A stretch of 64,000 bases of DNA. Origin: DATAUD01 sp036501665 (GTDB lineage: Bacteria > Verrucomicrobiota > Verrucomicrobiia > Limisphaerales > Palsa-1400). The DNA is taken from NCBI GenBank assembly GCA_036501665.1, contig DASXZW010000074.1, positions 6,691 through 70,690 on the forward strand, read 5' to 3'. The position numbers were made by a program, and so were the translations under genes. The notes below the pieces were generated by a model that saw nothing but the letters and a program-made list of their open reading frames with translations, ran no database searches and was not told where the DNA came from. This document shows positions 49,715-57,998 of this stretch, in pieces (within the stretch, counting starts at the first letter, position 1; the number at the start of each line of letters is the position of its first letter).

Positions 49715-50563
49715 GTGAAAAGAACATGGTTCCTCCTTTTTGTTTTGCTCAGTTTGGCATTGCTGCCAACGGCGCGTGGGCAATTTGGATTTGCAACAAA
49801 TGCAGACGGTATAACCGTCGACCTCGTCGCTTACTCGGGTCCCGGTGGTGATGTGATTATTCCAAGGACCAACGGCGACGGACTGCCCGTCACTGGTATT
49901 GATGGTGCGTTCGCTTTCCGAATGAACGTAACGAACGTTACAATTCCTGACGGCGTTGAAATGATCGGCTTCGATTCGTTCTTGGAATGCTTCAATCTGG
50001 CAAGCGTGATAATTCCAAAAAGTGTCACCAATATTGCGGAACAGGCGTTCTTCGATTGCAGCCTGACCAATGTGACGATTCCATCCGGTGTCGTTAGTAT
50101 AGGGAAAGAGGCTTTTGAAGGCTGTCAATATCTGACCACTTTAGAGATTTCCGGCAGTGTCAGTAATATCGGACCAATTGCATTCGGCAACTGTCCGCTA
50201 ACAAGCATCTTTTTTGGAGGCAACGCTCCAAACTCCATAGAGAACTTTTGGGAGGGTAAGCCGACAATTTATTATTTCCCCGGCACTACTGGGTGGAGTA
50301 ACAGTTTTGATGGGCTTACCGCGTTGCTGTGGAACCCAGCGTTACAAACCGCCGATGCGGGCTTTGGGCTTCGCAGCAACCAATTTGGGTTTAATATCAC
50401 CGGCACAAGCAATATCCCGATTGTGCTGGAAGCCTGCACGAATCTGGCCATCCCAATTTGGATTCCTCTACAGGTCCTCAACTTGACCAACGGTTTGTTT
50501 TATTTCAGCGAACCCTTTCAGCCGAACAATTCTGAACGCTTCTACCGAATCAGTTTGCCGTGA
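49715..50563 (+). CDS. BspA-like leucine-rich repeat secreted protein, 282 aa
   Basis: Signal peptide (TWFLLFVLLSLALLPTARG), four to five LRR_5 repeats (SVTNIAEQAFFDCSLTNVTI, GVVSIGKEAFEGCQYLTTLE), an insert ending YYFPGTTGWSNSFDGLTALL, and the C-terminal domain FGLRSNQFGFNITGTSNIP ... ERFYRISLP. The C-terminal 90 residues match those of the larger BspA-like protein at 39504 in order and residues (GLRSNQF, TNLxxPxW, FYRI), so the two share an export or anchoring module. No ribosome site is obvious. Confidence 0.85.
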   Translation: MKRTWFLLFVLLSLALLPTARGQFGFATNADGITVDLVAYSGPGGDVIIPRTNGDGLPVTGIDGAFAFRMNVTNVTIPDGVEMIGFDSFLECFNLASVIIPKSVTNIAEQAFFDCSLTNVTIPSGVVSIGKEAFEGCQYLTTLEISGSVSNIGPIAFGNCPLTSIFFGGNAPNSIENFWEGKPTIYYFPGTTGWSNSFDGLTALLWNPALQTADAGFGLRSNQFGFNITGTSNIPIVLEACTNLAIPIWIPLQVLNLTNGLFYFSEPFQPNNSERFYRISLP

Positions 50564-50730
50564 GGGGCGTCCGAAAATCCGTTCGACATGGCAGACAACG
50601 AAGATGTATAGGCTGACAACGTGGCGCGGGGGTGGATGTTGCCCGCTTCAGTCGAAACCAAGGCTCGCTGCCTTATCGACGCAGCCGCCCGCTTAAGATC
50701 GGTCCATAAAGTGGCGCGGGCGAAGATAAC

Positions 50731-51834
50731 CTAGCCCTTTGGCATATACTTTGAATCATCGTCCTGTCGTGGCGATGTCTTTACTATGGGTTCCACGATG
50801 ACCGGCGGCGGCTTCGAGGCGTGATGTACGTCCTCCCTTCTGCGCCCCGACATGGCAACGGCTGCGGCGGCGATCATAAACACAGCGGCGATTGCAGTAC
50901 CAACGATTGCCGGATTCCAGTCTATCCTGCCCGCCTCCTCGAAACAAATCCCCCAGCCGATAATCAAGGCCCCGATTCCAAAACCCCCAAGCAAATACGC
51001 ATTATCCTTTTTTCTTTTGAGCCTTTGATCTTCCTTGGCCTTACCGGCCTCGAACGCCGCCTTCTTTTGCTTCAATTCTTCCTCCACTGTCGGGAGATTC
51101 CGAACCAAAGTTATGGCCTCTTTTAGCTTTCCACTTGTTCCTGAAGAAATCAATTCCAGCGCCTGCCGCTGGCGGGCGAAATCCACTTGTGCCCCAAAAC
51201 ACCTCGCGCAGCCATAATCCAATAGTTCCTCTGGTAGCACGGCGGCACCCTCCAAGAAAGCTGCAATCTTTTCGTACGGCAATCGTTTTGCCCGATTGAA
51301 GAGTGTTAGTTGCTGTTCCGCCAAGAGTCCTTGTTTGACAAGCTGATCTGCGCCCTGCCATATCGCATTAAAGGTACCGAGGGTCTTTCCGGCACGTCCC
51401 AACCCACCGGCCAACTGACCTACGGCAGCCCCGTGCAAGGCTGCGCCAACGGCGCTGCTTTCAGCAATCTGATTGTTGACTGAGTTGAAATCCAAATTCA
51501 GGTCTTTCAACGCCTCAATGTAAGAGATGAGAACCCGATCCACGCTTTCAAAGCAGGTGTCCCGAATCTTTTTCGCCAGTTCTGTGGTCGGAGTGCCTCT
51601 CACTTCCGGCATCATGGAGAATTGGCGGAGCGTCTTGGCAAATTCTTGACTGGTTTTTTCGATAAAGCCAACCGCCTGAATCAAGAAATTCTGAAAAAAT
51701 GATTCTGCCGTCGTGGATTCGAGTAATTGCGCCGGGTTCCGAATTTTATCCAAGGGCGTAAGGAGCCGATCAAAGGCCGCCTGAACAGCAGCGGCCATTT
51801 GCGAATAGGCATCGGCGTTTTCTTGAAGGTCCAT
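50731..51834 (-). CDS. Membrane protein of an uncharacterised operon, 367 aa
   Basis: Helical N-terminal part (SQMAAAVQAAFDRLLTPLDK, RDTCFESVDRVLISYIEALK), an Ala/Gly-rich stretch (VGAALHGAAVGQLAGGLGRA), then a coiled coil (EEELKQKKAAFEAGKAKEDQ) and two membrane helices (LLGGFGIGALIIGWGICFEE and IVGTAIAAVFMIAAAAVAMS) with a short cytoplasmic tail. Not recognised. Second gene after the 217-aa gene (gap 12 nt), opposite a XRE repressor gene, so probably conditionally expressed. Confidence 0.65.
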   Translation of the reverse strand: MDLQENADAYSQMAAAVQAAFDRLLTPLDKIRNPAQLLESTTAESFFQNFLIQAVGFIEKTSQEFAKTLRQFSMMPEVRGTPTTELAKKIRDTCFESVDRVLISYIEALKDLNLDFNSVNNQIAESSAVGAALHGAAVGQLAGGLGRAGKTLGTFNAIWQGADQLVKQGLLAEQQLTLFNRAKRLPYEKIAAFLEGAAVLPEELLDYGCARCFGAQVDFARQRQALELISSGTSGKLKEAITLVRNLPTVEEELKQKKAAFEAGKAKEDQRLKRKKDNAYLLGGFGIGALIIGWGICFEEAGRIDWNPAIVGTAIAAVFMIAAAAVAMSGRRREDVHHASKPPPVIVEPIVKTSPRQDDDSKYMPKG

Positions 51835-51846
51835 AACGCGGCTGGC

Positions 51847-52500
51847 TCAAATGATCGGCTCGGAGAGGTCGCGAAGCAGAAACTGGCTCCGGTTCGGATT
51901 GGCGGCGATGGCGGTAATGAGCGGGCCTTCTGTCGAGACGAAGTTTTTCCAAAGTTCTAAAGGGAATAACGCGTCATGCTTGAGGCAGATGAATCGCGGG
52001 GCTGTCTGCTTGGCCACGAACAAATTATTGTATGCGACAGTCGGGTTGCCAGAAAAATAGACCAGCCAGACGTTCTCATTTTCGCGCCCGCTCGTCTTTC
52101 TTAGCCTGACCATTTCGCCCCATGGCTGCTTGTTTGCTTCATCACGGGTAACGATGTCTCCCCATGGGAGGTTGTCCATATTGGTGATTTGCCGGATGGC
52201 GTCGGTCACAATGTGGGGCGGGTATTCCATCGTGATCTTCTCGAAGCCGGGGATTTGGGCCTGCTTGATGTCTTCCCTTATTAGATCGCGGGGATTCATC
52301 CAATCACAATAGACGAACACATCGAAGAGCGAGTGGAACAAACTAATGGGACGCCAATCGCGACGGCAGGCGGCGGGATAGTAAAACACTCGGCTCATGT
52401 ACAGATGGGACAGGAGGCCGTTTACCTCCTGCTCCCACTGTTCCACGGTACGATCTATGAAATCACGGACCTCGAAATCTGCGGGTGCATTAGCGTTCAT
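51847..52500 (-). CDS. Hypothetical protein, first gene of the XRE-divergent operon, 217 aa
   Basis: Soluble protein with no recognised motif; RVFYYPAACRRDWRPISLFH, FDVFVYCDWMNPRDLIREDI and FICLKHDALFPLELWKNFVS have the look of a conserved alpha/beta domain. Strong ribosome site GGAGG with 8 nt spacing to the ATG. Faces the palindromic operators and the XRE gene. Could be an effector whose expression is held down by the XRE protein. Confidence 0.62.
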   Translation of the reverse strand: MNANAPADFEVRDFIDRTVEQWEQEVNGLLSHLYMSRVFYYPAACRRDWRPISLFHSLFDVFVYCDWMNPRDLIREDIKQAQIPGFEKITMEYPPHIVTDAIRQITNMDNLPWGDIVTRDEANKQPWGEMVRLRKTSGRENENVWLVYFSGNPTVAYNNLFVAKQTAPRFICLKHDALFPLELWKNFVSTEGPLITAIAANPNRSQFLLRDLSEPII

Positions 52501-52599
52501 GTTTGTTTCCTCCGGGCGGCTGACTGGTTCTTTGGGATGGTGTTCATCAGTTTATTGTCATTGAGCATTTCCCAGCGTCTGTCGTCAGCATCCGTCAGT

Positions 52600-52614
52600 A
52601 TGTGAAGTTCACAT
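52600..52614. promoter_or_regulatory. Operator 1 of the XRE-divergent region
   Basis: ATGTGAAGTTCACAT, a perfect 15-bp palindrome around a central base. Shares its sequence pattern with operator 2, 48 bp away. Confidence 0.6.
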
Positions 52615-52647
52615 AATAAGGGCCTCATATCTGGATAAAAGTCAAGC

Positions 52648-52662
52648 ATGTGAAATCCACAT
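52648..52662. promoter_or_regulatory. Operator 2 of the XRE-divergent region
   Basis: ATGTGAAATCCACAT: the same palindrome with one arm mismatch. It ends 4 bp before the ATG at 52667, so a bound repressor would block XRE expression. Confidence 0.6.
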
Positions 52663-52666
52663 GCTG

Positions 52667-52918
52667 ATGAAAAAGACCAGCCAAACTCTTAACAGGAATC
52701 TTGTGGGCGGGCGTATCCGTCTGGCACGCCTGCGCTGCCAGCCTCCGGTTTCACAAGAGGATTTGGCAGGCCGGTTGGCGGCGAAGGGCATCAGCATCGA
52801 CCAGACGGCGATTTCCCGCATCGAAAACCAGACTCGGTACTTGATGGATTACGAGGTGGCGGCGATTGCCCGGTCGCTCAAAGTTTCCGTAGCAAAACTC
52901 TTCGGTGAAGCCGATTGA
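52667..52918 (+). CDS. XRE-family repressor, 83 aa
   Basis: KTSQTLNRNLVGGRIRLARL and PPVSQEDLAGRLAAKGISID, then QTAISRIENQTRYLMDYEVA and LKVSVAKLFGEAD: a full XRE helix-turn-helix with short C-terminal helix. Divergent from an unrecognised two-gene operon; two tandem palindromes lie between, so autorepression and control of both directions are likely. ATG at 52667 (or 52661) lies against operator 2 without a ribosome site, so translation may be leaderless. Confidence 0.78.
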   Translation: MKKTSQTLNRNLVGGRIRLARLRCQPPVSQEDLAGRLAAKGISIDQTAISRIENQTRYLMDYEVAAIARSLKVSVAKLFGEAD

Positions 52919-53167
52919 CAGCCTTCAACTCGGCCAGCGAAGATTGTATAAGCGGCGCGGAATTCGTGCTCGGTCACAAATCGAGTCTACTTTGGAAAAC
53001 TTCTGAACTGAGCGCTTTGTTCCTGAACACCCACAAGAATGACCAGTTTTTTCGGGCGTGCTGTTGTTTTCTGACGCTCCTCATGGGCGGCGTTTCCTGC
53101 GTCAAAACGAAAAAATCTTGTTCAACCAAGCCCAAGTCTTGAACGATCTGAAGCCGAGATATCGGCG

Positions 53168-54016
53168 TCATTCAACTTCGCGGATGCCGCCGCATTTCGT
53201 CTTCGCAAACGTTGAGCAGCCCCAAAATTCGCGCCCTGCATTTGTGCCTTTCTTGGCGCGGCGTAGGACCATTTCACTCCCGCAACTTGGGCAAACTGGC
53301 CGCGCCGGAATCCCACCCTCTGGTAACGGCTGAGACACTGACTTGACAGGCACCGTCGACGGCTCCGAAATCTCTTTGAGCGATTGCTGGAACCGGCGCA
53401 GCATTTGGGCCAATTGTGCGCCGTCGACGAGATCGACCGGTTTGCCCTCAGCAAATCGAATAGCGTCGTCGGTGTAAATGCCGCTGGTGATGAATATCGC
53501 CCGGTGCGCATTCTCCGCTGTCATCACTCCGAAAAGTTCGCGGACAGGTTTGACGCCAACTTTGTAAGTCTTCCATCGCTTGCATTGGACAATGGCGGTC
53601 GTGCCATCGCGTTGCAGCCGGAGGTCAACGCCGCCGTCAGCACCACCGCCACCGACTTCCTCTACTTGATACCCGTGCTGCCGATACACCTCGGCCACCT
53701 GCCGCTCGAAATCCTGCCACGTAAGCTTATTGAGCCAGTCGATGTCCAAATGCTCCCGAAGGAAAATCGCCCGCTGCCGACGCGCCATCCATCCCGCGAC
53801 CCCAGCAGCCAGAGAGACAATGGCCGGAATCGCGCCGAGCACGTAGCCAGGCATCTGCAACTGTGGAAATTTGACTCGGTGCTGAAACCAAATCATCGGG
53901 AGGAAAAAGAAGGCTGCCGCGACTGGTATGCTCCACGCCGGATGGACGACACTAAAAAGCGAGCGCAAGGCGTCAAAAAGATCGTCCCACAAATCAGTTC
54001 GGCGGCGGCGTCCCAT
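53168..54016 (-). CDS. Mrr-like restriction endonuclease with topoisomerase-type zinc finger
   Basis: 282 residues. Two membrane helices near the N-terminus (WSIPVAAAFFFLPMIWF and YVLGAIPAIVSLAAGVAGWM) precede a PD-(D/E)xK nuclease of the Mrr_cat type: FERQVAEVYRQHGYQVEEVG, ADGGVDLRLQRDGTTAIVQC (Asp ... Gln-Cys-Lys) and GVMTAENAHRAIFITSG. The C-terminus is a topoisomerase-I-like zinc finger (CPSCGSEMVLRRA, FWGCSTFAKTKCGG). Membrane-tethered Mrr-like nucleases are thought to act on foreign DNA. ATG at 54016 precedes a basic tract; longer frame to 54079 unlikely. Confidence 0.85.
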   Translation of the reverse strand: MGRRRRTDLWDDLFDALRSLFSVVHPAWSIPVAAAFFFLPMIWFQHRVKFPQLQMPGYVLGAIPAIVSLAAGVAGWMARRQRAIFLREHLDIDWLNKLTWQDFERQVAEVYRQHGYQVEEVGGGGADGGVDLRLQRDGTTAIVQCKRWKTYKVGVKPVRELFGVMTAENAHRAIFITSGIYTDDAIRFAEGKPVDLVDGAQLAQMLRRFQQSLKEISEPSTVPVKSVSQPLPEGGIPARPVCPSCGSEMVLRRAKKGTNAGREFWGCSTFAKTKCGGIREVE

Positions 54017-54170
54017 TTCAGCGTATTGGTTGATCGTCTGGCATTGCCCAGAGTAATCACCACGCCAACCGGCAGGCAAGGCGGTCTTCCAGATGCTCGC
54101 AAACGCGAAACTGGTAAGATATTAACGATGCCCGAATTTGACACCAGTGCCGGGCCGGAGTATCAAGTCG

Positions 54171-54419
54171 ATGGTTGACATGCCCAATGAATTCGCATCG
54201 CCCCTGCAAGTTCTGGCCTCGGTGACGCACACGTCAACCGATAACTGGGAGACGCTCGACGGTCCTGACAGCGGCGTCGGAGTCGACTTTTGGTATCGCT
54301 TTCGTGGTGCCGGGCAAGAGGCGTATCTCAATCTTGACCAAGACCATCTGACCGTTTCCGTGGATGGGAAGCGAATTTACGACGCTGAGCTTCCAGACGA
54401 AAGGGACATTACGCCGTAA
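54171..54419 (+). CDS. Hypothetical protein, 82 aa
   Basis: MVDMPNEFASPLQVLASVTH then GVGVDFWYRFRGAGQEAYLN and LTVSVDGKRIYDAELPDERD: a small beta-rich domain without recognised family. Its stop is followed at once by GCCTAAC (54420-54426), the attC R-box heptamer, and then the CAP12 start 9 nt later. No ribosome site visible. May be a cassette-borne gene. Confidence 0.55.
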   Translation: MVDMPNEFASPLQVLASVTHTSTDNWETLDGPDSGVGVDFWYRFRGAGQEAYLNLDQDHLTVSVDGKRIYDAELPDERDITP

Positions 54420-54434
54420 GCCTAACAATGCTGC

Positions 54435-55559
54435 ATGAGCGAAATCACTGGCAACTTGGTTGCACTGGCAAACCGATTGGATGAGGCCGCGAAGAAAACT
54501 GAGGCTGCTCCAACTGGGGATATTTTGCACAAACTGTGTGAGGCAAGCGAACGTGCAGGACGCGCATGGAGCGGGTCTTCCCTCGGATACCATTCGATGA
54601 TTTATTACGAGAACATGGAGCCTCGACCGCCCGGTGCTCATTTCAGCCCAGAATGGGGGATGATGGAAACCTTTTCAGGGGGCACAATTGGAACTTGGGC
54701 TGAGTGGACATTTGATGGTGTCCGCAATGTCATTTTTGGTTGGGCTGGAGTTTCCTCGATTGAGCCGCTCAAAGATGTTCGCTTGCAGGCCGAGGACACC
54801 TTTAACCAAGCGAAGGAAGAGCTATCGTCGTTGATCACGCTGGCTTCTGAAGCAAAGCCCGACGCGTTTCTATTGCGCCTGAAAACTCAAACCGAGGAAC
54901 TCAAGAATTTCAGTGCTTCTCAGTGTGCTTCGGCCTTTGTTGGCGGCCATAAACTTATGACTCGCGACTCGTTGGCCGCGAGCCAAGGGATTAAGATTGC
55001 TCCTCATATTAGCGTTTTGGCTGACGTAGCCGCAGTTCGGGGAACGCTGGCGAACTGCGCGACCCTTGGAAAGATCGCTCGTCGCGCAGCATCCCACCTT
55101 CAAACACGCGAACGCCAACCGGGTGTACAACGGCAGACCGGCACAAATGTGTTCATTGGTCATGGACGTTCTCGCGTCTGGAAGGAGTTGAAGGATTTTC
55201 TTCAAGACCGATTGGAGCTACCATGGGATGAATTTAACCGGATTCCGGTCGCTGGTGTCACTAATACCGAGCGTCTCTTGCAGATGCTCGATCAAGCAGC
55301 GATTGCTTTTATGATAATGACCGCTGAGGATGAGCAACCGAATGGGAGTTTGCGGGCGCGGGAAAACGTTGTTCACGAGGCGGGGTTGTTTCAGGGACGA
55401 CTCGGATTCTCCAAGGCGATCATTTTGCTCGAAGAAGGGTGTGGAGAATTCAGCAATATCACGGGTTTGGGTCAAATCCGCTTTCCGAAGGACAATATCG
55501 ACGCAGCGTTTGAGGAAATCCGCCGCGTTTTGGAGCGAGAAGGTTTGATCGAAGGATAA
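54435..55559 (+). CDS. CAP12-type TIR-like protein with long helical N-terminus
   Basis: 374 residues. From about 235 onward a TIR-like CAP12/PF10137 domain: TNVFIGHGRSRVWKELKDFL, VTNTERLLQMLDQAAIAFMI (Glu in the usual catalytic position) and ARENVVHEAGLFQGRLGFSK. The N-terminal 230 residues are mostly helical (LVALANRLDEAAKKTEAAPT, EDTFNQAKEELSSLITLASE) and probably sense or regulate. Similar domain to the protein at 21096 but different N-terminus. In CBASS-type systems the TIR part cleaves NAD+, but no cyclase or CD-NTase lies nearby. Confidence 0.85.
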   Translation: MSEITGNLVALANRLDEAAKKTEAAPTGDILHKLCEASERAGRAWSGSSLGYHSMIYYENMEPRPPGAHFSPEWGMMETFSGGTIGTWAEWTFDGVRNVIFGWAGVSSIEPLKDVRLQAEDTFNQAKEELSSLITLASEAKPDAFLLRLKTQTEELKNFSASQCASAFVGGHKLMTRDSLAASQGIKIAPHISVLADVAAVRGTLANCATLGKIARRAASHLQTRERQPGVQRQTGTNVFIGHGRSRVWKELKDFLQDRLELPWDEFNRIPVAGVTNTERLLQMLDQAAIAFMIMTAEDEQPNGSLRARENVVHEAGLFQGRLGFSKAIILLEEGCGEFSNITGLGQIRFPKDNIDAAFEEIRRVLEREGLIEG

Positions 55560-55817
55560 GCTGTTCCGCGCTGGGGCCGGGGTTCACCGCTCAACGTCAA
55601 CATTTCCCGTACATCGCCCAAACACGCTGGCAGATAAGTTCGTAGTTGCTGTCTGGCATGGTTCGCAGGTCTGTTTAACAGTCCGATTCATCCGCGAGCG
55701 TATCTGCCACTTTCTTGATCAAGCAAAAGCACGGGGTCCCGAGATCGCCAGATACTTAGGCCGAATACAATGTTTGAGCGTTTGCCCGTCACGCCAAAAA
55801 ACAACACCCTGACGGCC

Positions 55818-56171
55818 ATGAAATGTCAAGCAAACGAAAAGGTGCTGACCGCGCTCCAGCAAGTTGTCGGCGCGGCAGTGAAAAGTTGGTTGAACGAGAA
55901 CAAGGCCGAGGTGCTACAGTCGCTATGTGCCACCCATGCCGACAACTGCAAGCGGCTGCCGCAGATCGCAAAAGAGGTAAAAGAAAAGCACTAGGCTCAA
56001 TTCTTGAATTCCGACGAGTTGGCAGTGAGGTGGCACATTCACAGGGAAAGTGTTCGCAGGATGTTGCGCGAGGGCAGACTGCCGCGAGTGTACGTCACTC
56101 GCCGAGTCTTGGTTCCATTGAGCGCCATCATCGACTGCGAGAATCTGGGCGCGGTTCCAAGTCGGAGATGA
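55818..56171 (+). pseudogene. Excisionase-like HTH gene interrupted by TAG
   Basis: Frame begins MKCQANEKVLTALQQVVGAA and runs to IAKEVKEKH, meets TAG at 55992-55994, and continues in the same frame AQFLNSDELAVRWHIHRESV with RRMLREGRLPRVYVTRRVLV, an excisionase-type helix-turn-helix. One transition (CAG to TAG) explains it. Alternatively two small proteins, the second starting at TTG 56004. The HTH matches the kind found next to integrases, in line with the integrated element to the right. Confidence 0.6.
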
Positions 56172-56258
56172 CGGCCCGATCTGAATCGCCACGCCTCGGA
56201 ACATCTCGCAGGACAGCGCATCTAAAATCCATGCCATCCACTCTCTGTAGTTACCGGT

Positions 56259-57215
56259 ATGATTTCAGTTTTCGCAGCGCCGCCGAATGCACCACAAGTC
56301 TTCATCCAACCGCCCGGCCCGCCGAATCCGCCCCGGCTCGACCGCCTCGACCATAGACTGATTGAGGTTGTCCGGGAGGAGGGAGCCGCGCAAATCTGGT
56401 GGGTGTTAAACTTCGTTGGTGACGAGGAAACCGGCGACCGCGCTAAGGCCCGTGCGGTGCGCTTGGCGTTGTGGGACCGGGTGAAGCGGCTCATTTGGCT
56501 CCGGCTGATCTTCCGGCAAGGGAGAAAGGCGGTCGGCATCGAGGCACCGCCTCCACGATTATTGCTCCCCCGGCCAGCGCGGCTGAATCAACGCGCAGCG
56601 CGAATAATGCCGAGAACGACTGCACGTTCAACGCATAGTGCGAACGCGGTCAGTACCGGCGGTTGGCAGAATTCCAACTCCGTGAAAATCTCGGCCCAAC
56701 AAGTTGGAATCCAAATTGTTGGCCAAGAATTTCACGACGATGATGCGACCGAAGATTTGCAGCAAACCAAATGCGTTCCGACTCGTGACGAGGTCAGATC
56801 AGCGGCTCAACAACTGGCCACTTTGCCAAGAGGCCGAAAGAAATGGAGTGGTTGGTTAAATGATCGTGAAAGAATTTGGCGCGACCGTAAAGTTCTGGTC
56901 GATGGCCAACCAGCGTTCGCGTACGGCGCTCTGCGCGGCCAAGTCGTCTATTTTCGTGATGTGCCTCGCGAGATGGAGTCGGGACGCTGGGGAGTAGTCG
57001 CGGCCAACCGTGTAAGGGTATGGCGTAACCCGGCGGCCCAACTGCTCGGTCGGCTGAAAGCCGGTCGCAAGGAGCGTCCAAGCCTGCTCAAGGCAGAGGC
57101 TGCACGACGGAATGGTAAGATGCCATGCAGGGAGGGAAAGCGCCGTGGTCGAAAGAGACGCTCGGCGATAAACTCAAGCAAGGCGAACAAAAATGCTGTG
57201 GATTTTCTCGGCTAA
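56259..57215 (+). CDS. Hypothetical basic accessory protein, 318 aa
   Basis: Arg-rich protein. Segments: PNAPQVFIQPPGPPNPPRLD, GDEETGDRAKARAVRLALWD, TRDEVRSAAQQLATLPRGRK and a strongly basic ending (EAARRNGKMPCREGKRRGRK). The middle is low in hydrophobic residues. Not recognised; possibly an accessory protein of the integrated element, binding nucleic acid. A 33-bp piece of this gene recurs at 19765 (31 of 33 identical), so a second, mostly deleted copy existed. Confidence 0.5.
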   Translation: MISVFAAPPNAPQVFIQPPGPPNPPRLDRLDHRLIEVVREEGAAQIWWVLNFVGDEETGDRAKARAVRLALWDRVKRLIWLRLIFRQGRKAVGIEAPPPRLLLPRPARLNQRAARIMPRTTARSTHSANAVSTGGWQNSNSVKISAQQVGIQIVGQEFHDDDATEDLQQTKCVPTRDEVRSAAQQLATLPRGRKKWSGWLNDRERIWRDRKVLVDGQPAFAYGALRGQVVYFRDVPREMESGRWGVVAANRVRVWRNPAAQLLGRLKAGRKERPSLLKAEAARRNGKMPCREGKRRGRKRRSAINSSKANKNAVDFLG

Positions 57216-57219
57216 GCGT

Positions 57220-57963
57220 TCAACGGCCTGTCTGGTCTAACACTTCGTCCATTCCGGCAACATGCGAGAACTGTTCCAGCAGCAGCGTGGGCTTCCCTGC
57301 GGCAAGCTGACCACATTCGATGCCGGTACGTAGCGCCGCCAACTGTTTGGGCGTCGCCTTGCCAATCAGCTTGGCGACTTCCCGCTGGGCCTTGCGCGGC
57401 AGATTATCGGAGGCATAGCTGGCCCCAAACCAATAATCACGGCGAGCGATAAGAGCGATCAACGCCTCGTCCCGGCCCGGACAATCTGAAGGCACCTCAT
57501 TGGTGACAAAATTCAAGAATTTCTTGCTCAGCATTTCCAATGTGTGTGGGAAAGTATCAACATGTAACGCCTGATCATAAATAGTGACATGGCTGTCCCA
57601 GATTTCGGCTAGTGACCGATCTTTCGTCAACCGAGCAGGCGCGGGGGCCACTTTGTTGTCATTTTCGGCGGCACTTGATTTTGAAACAAAGTGGCCCCCC
57701 GTCACCTCCGCTGCCGACGCAATACCGGGCACAAGCACTTCGTATCCGTTGGCGTTGCTGTGCAAATAACCTTTGTCAATTAACCTGCGCTTTATTTTTT
57801 TCAGGCCCGCCAAACCGACGCCGAGCGTTTGCATCGCCCGGAAGTTTTTGGCGTTGGGTTCAGCAGCGTAAAGCGCCAACAGCAATTTCTCGCTGGCGGT
57901 TACGTCGGTCAATGCCAATATGCCTGTCGGTACATTGAGTGGAATGTTGCCTTCGGTGTTCAT
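57220..57963 (-). CDS. Winged-helix replication/regulation protein, 247 aa
   Basis: The first 75 residues (NVPTGILALTDVTASEKLLL, MQTLGVGLAGLKKIKRRLID, KGYLHSNANGYEVLV) form a winged-helix fold as seen in replication-initiation-linked proteins of plasmids and phages. The rest is mostly helical (LRTGIECGQLAAGKPTLLLE). Start at 57963 set by the winged-helix onset. It lies 35 nt after the Rep gene on the same strand; the pair may be one operon of the integrated element. Confidence 0.6.
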   Translation of the reverse strand: MNTEGNIPLNVPTGILALTDVTASEKLLLALYAAEPNAKNFRAMQTLGVGLAGLKKIKRRLIDKGYLHSNANGYEVLVPGIASAAEVTGGHFVSKSSAAENDNKVAPAPARLTKDRSLAEIWDSHVTIYDQALHVDTFPHTLEMLSKKFLNFVTNEVPSDCPGRDEALIALIARRDYWFGASYASDNLPRKAQREVAKLIGKATPKQLAALRTGIECGQLAAGKPTLLLEQFSHVAGMDEVLDQTGR

Positions 57964-57998
57964 GGTTCTTTGTTTGATTGTGATTGATCTTCTCGTTC

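Noticed and set aside
18161..55994. Recoding of UAG or UGA as amino acids
   Set aside because: Both codons end clearly complete genes in the window (lexA ends in TGA, several genes in TAG), so single nonsense changes are simpler.
56222..56539. Minus-strand frame opposite the 318-aa gene
   Set aside because: Its similarity to a frame near 19763 is explained by the duplicated 33-bp DNA fragment, not by a gene on this strand.
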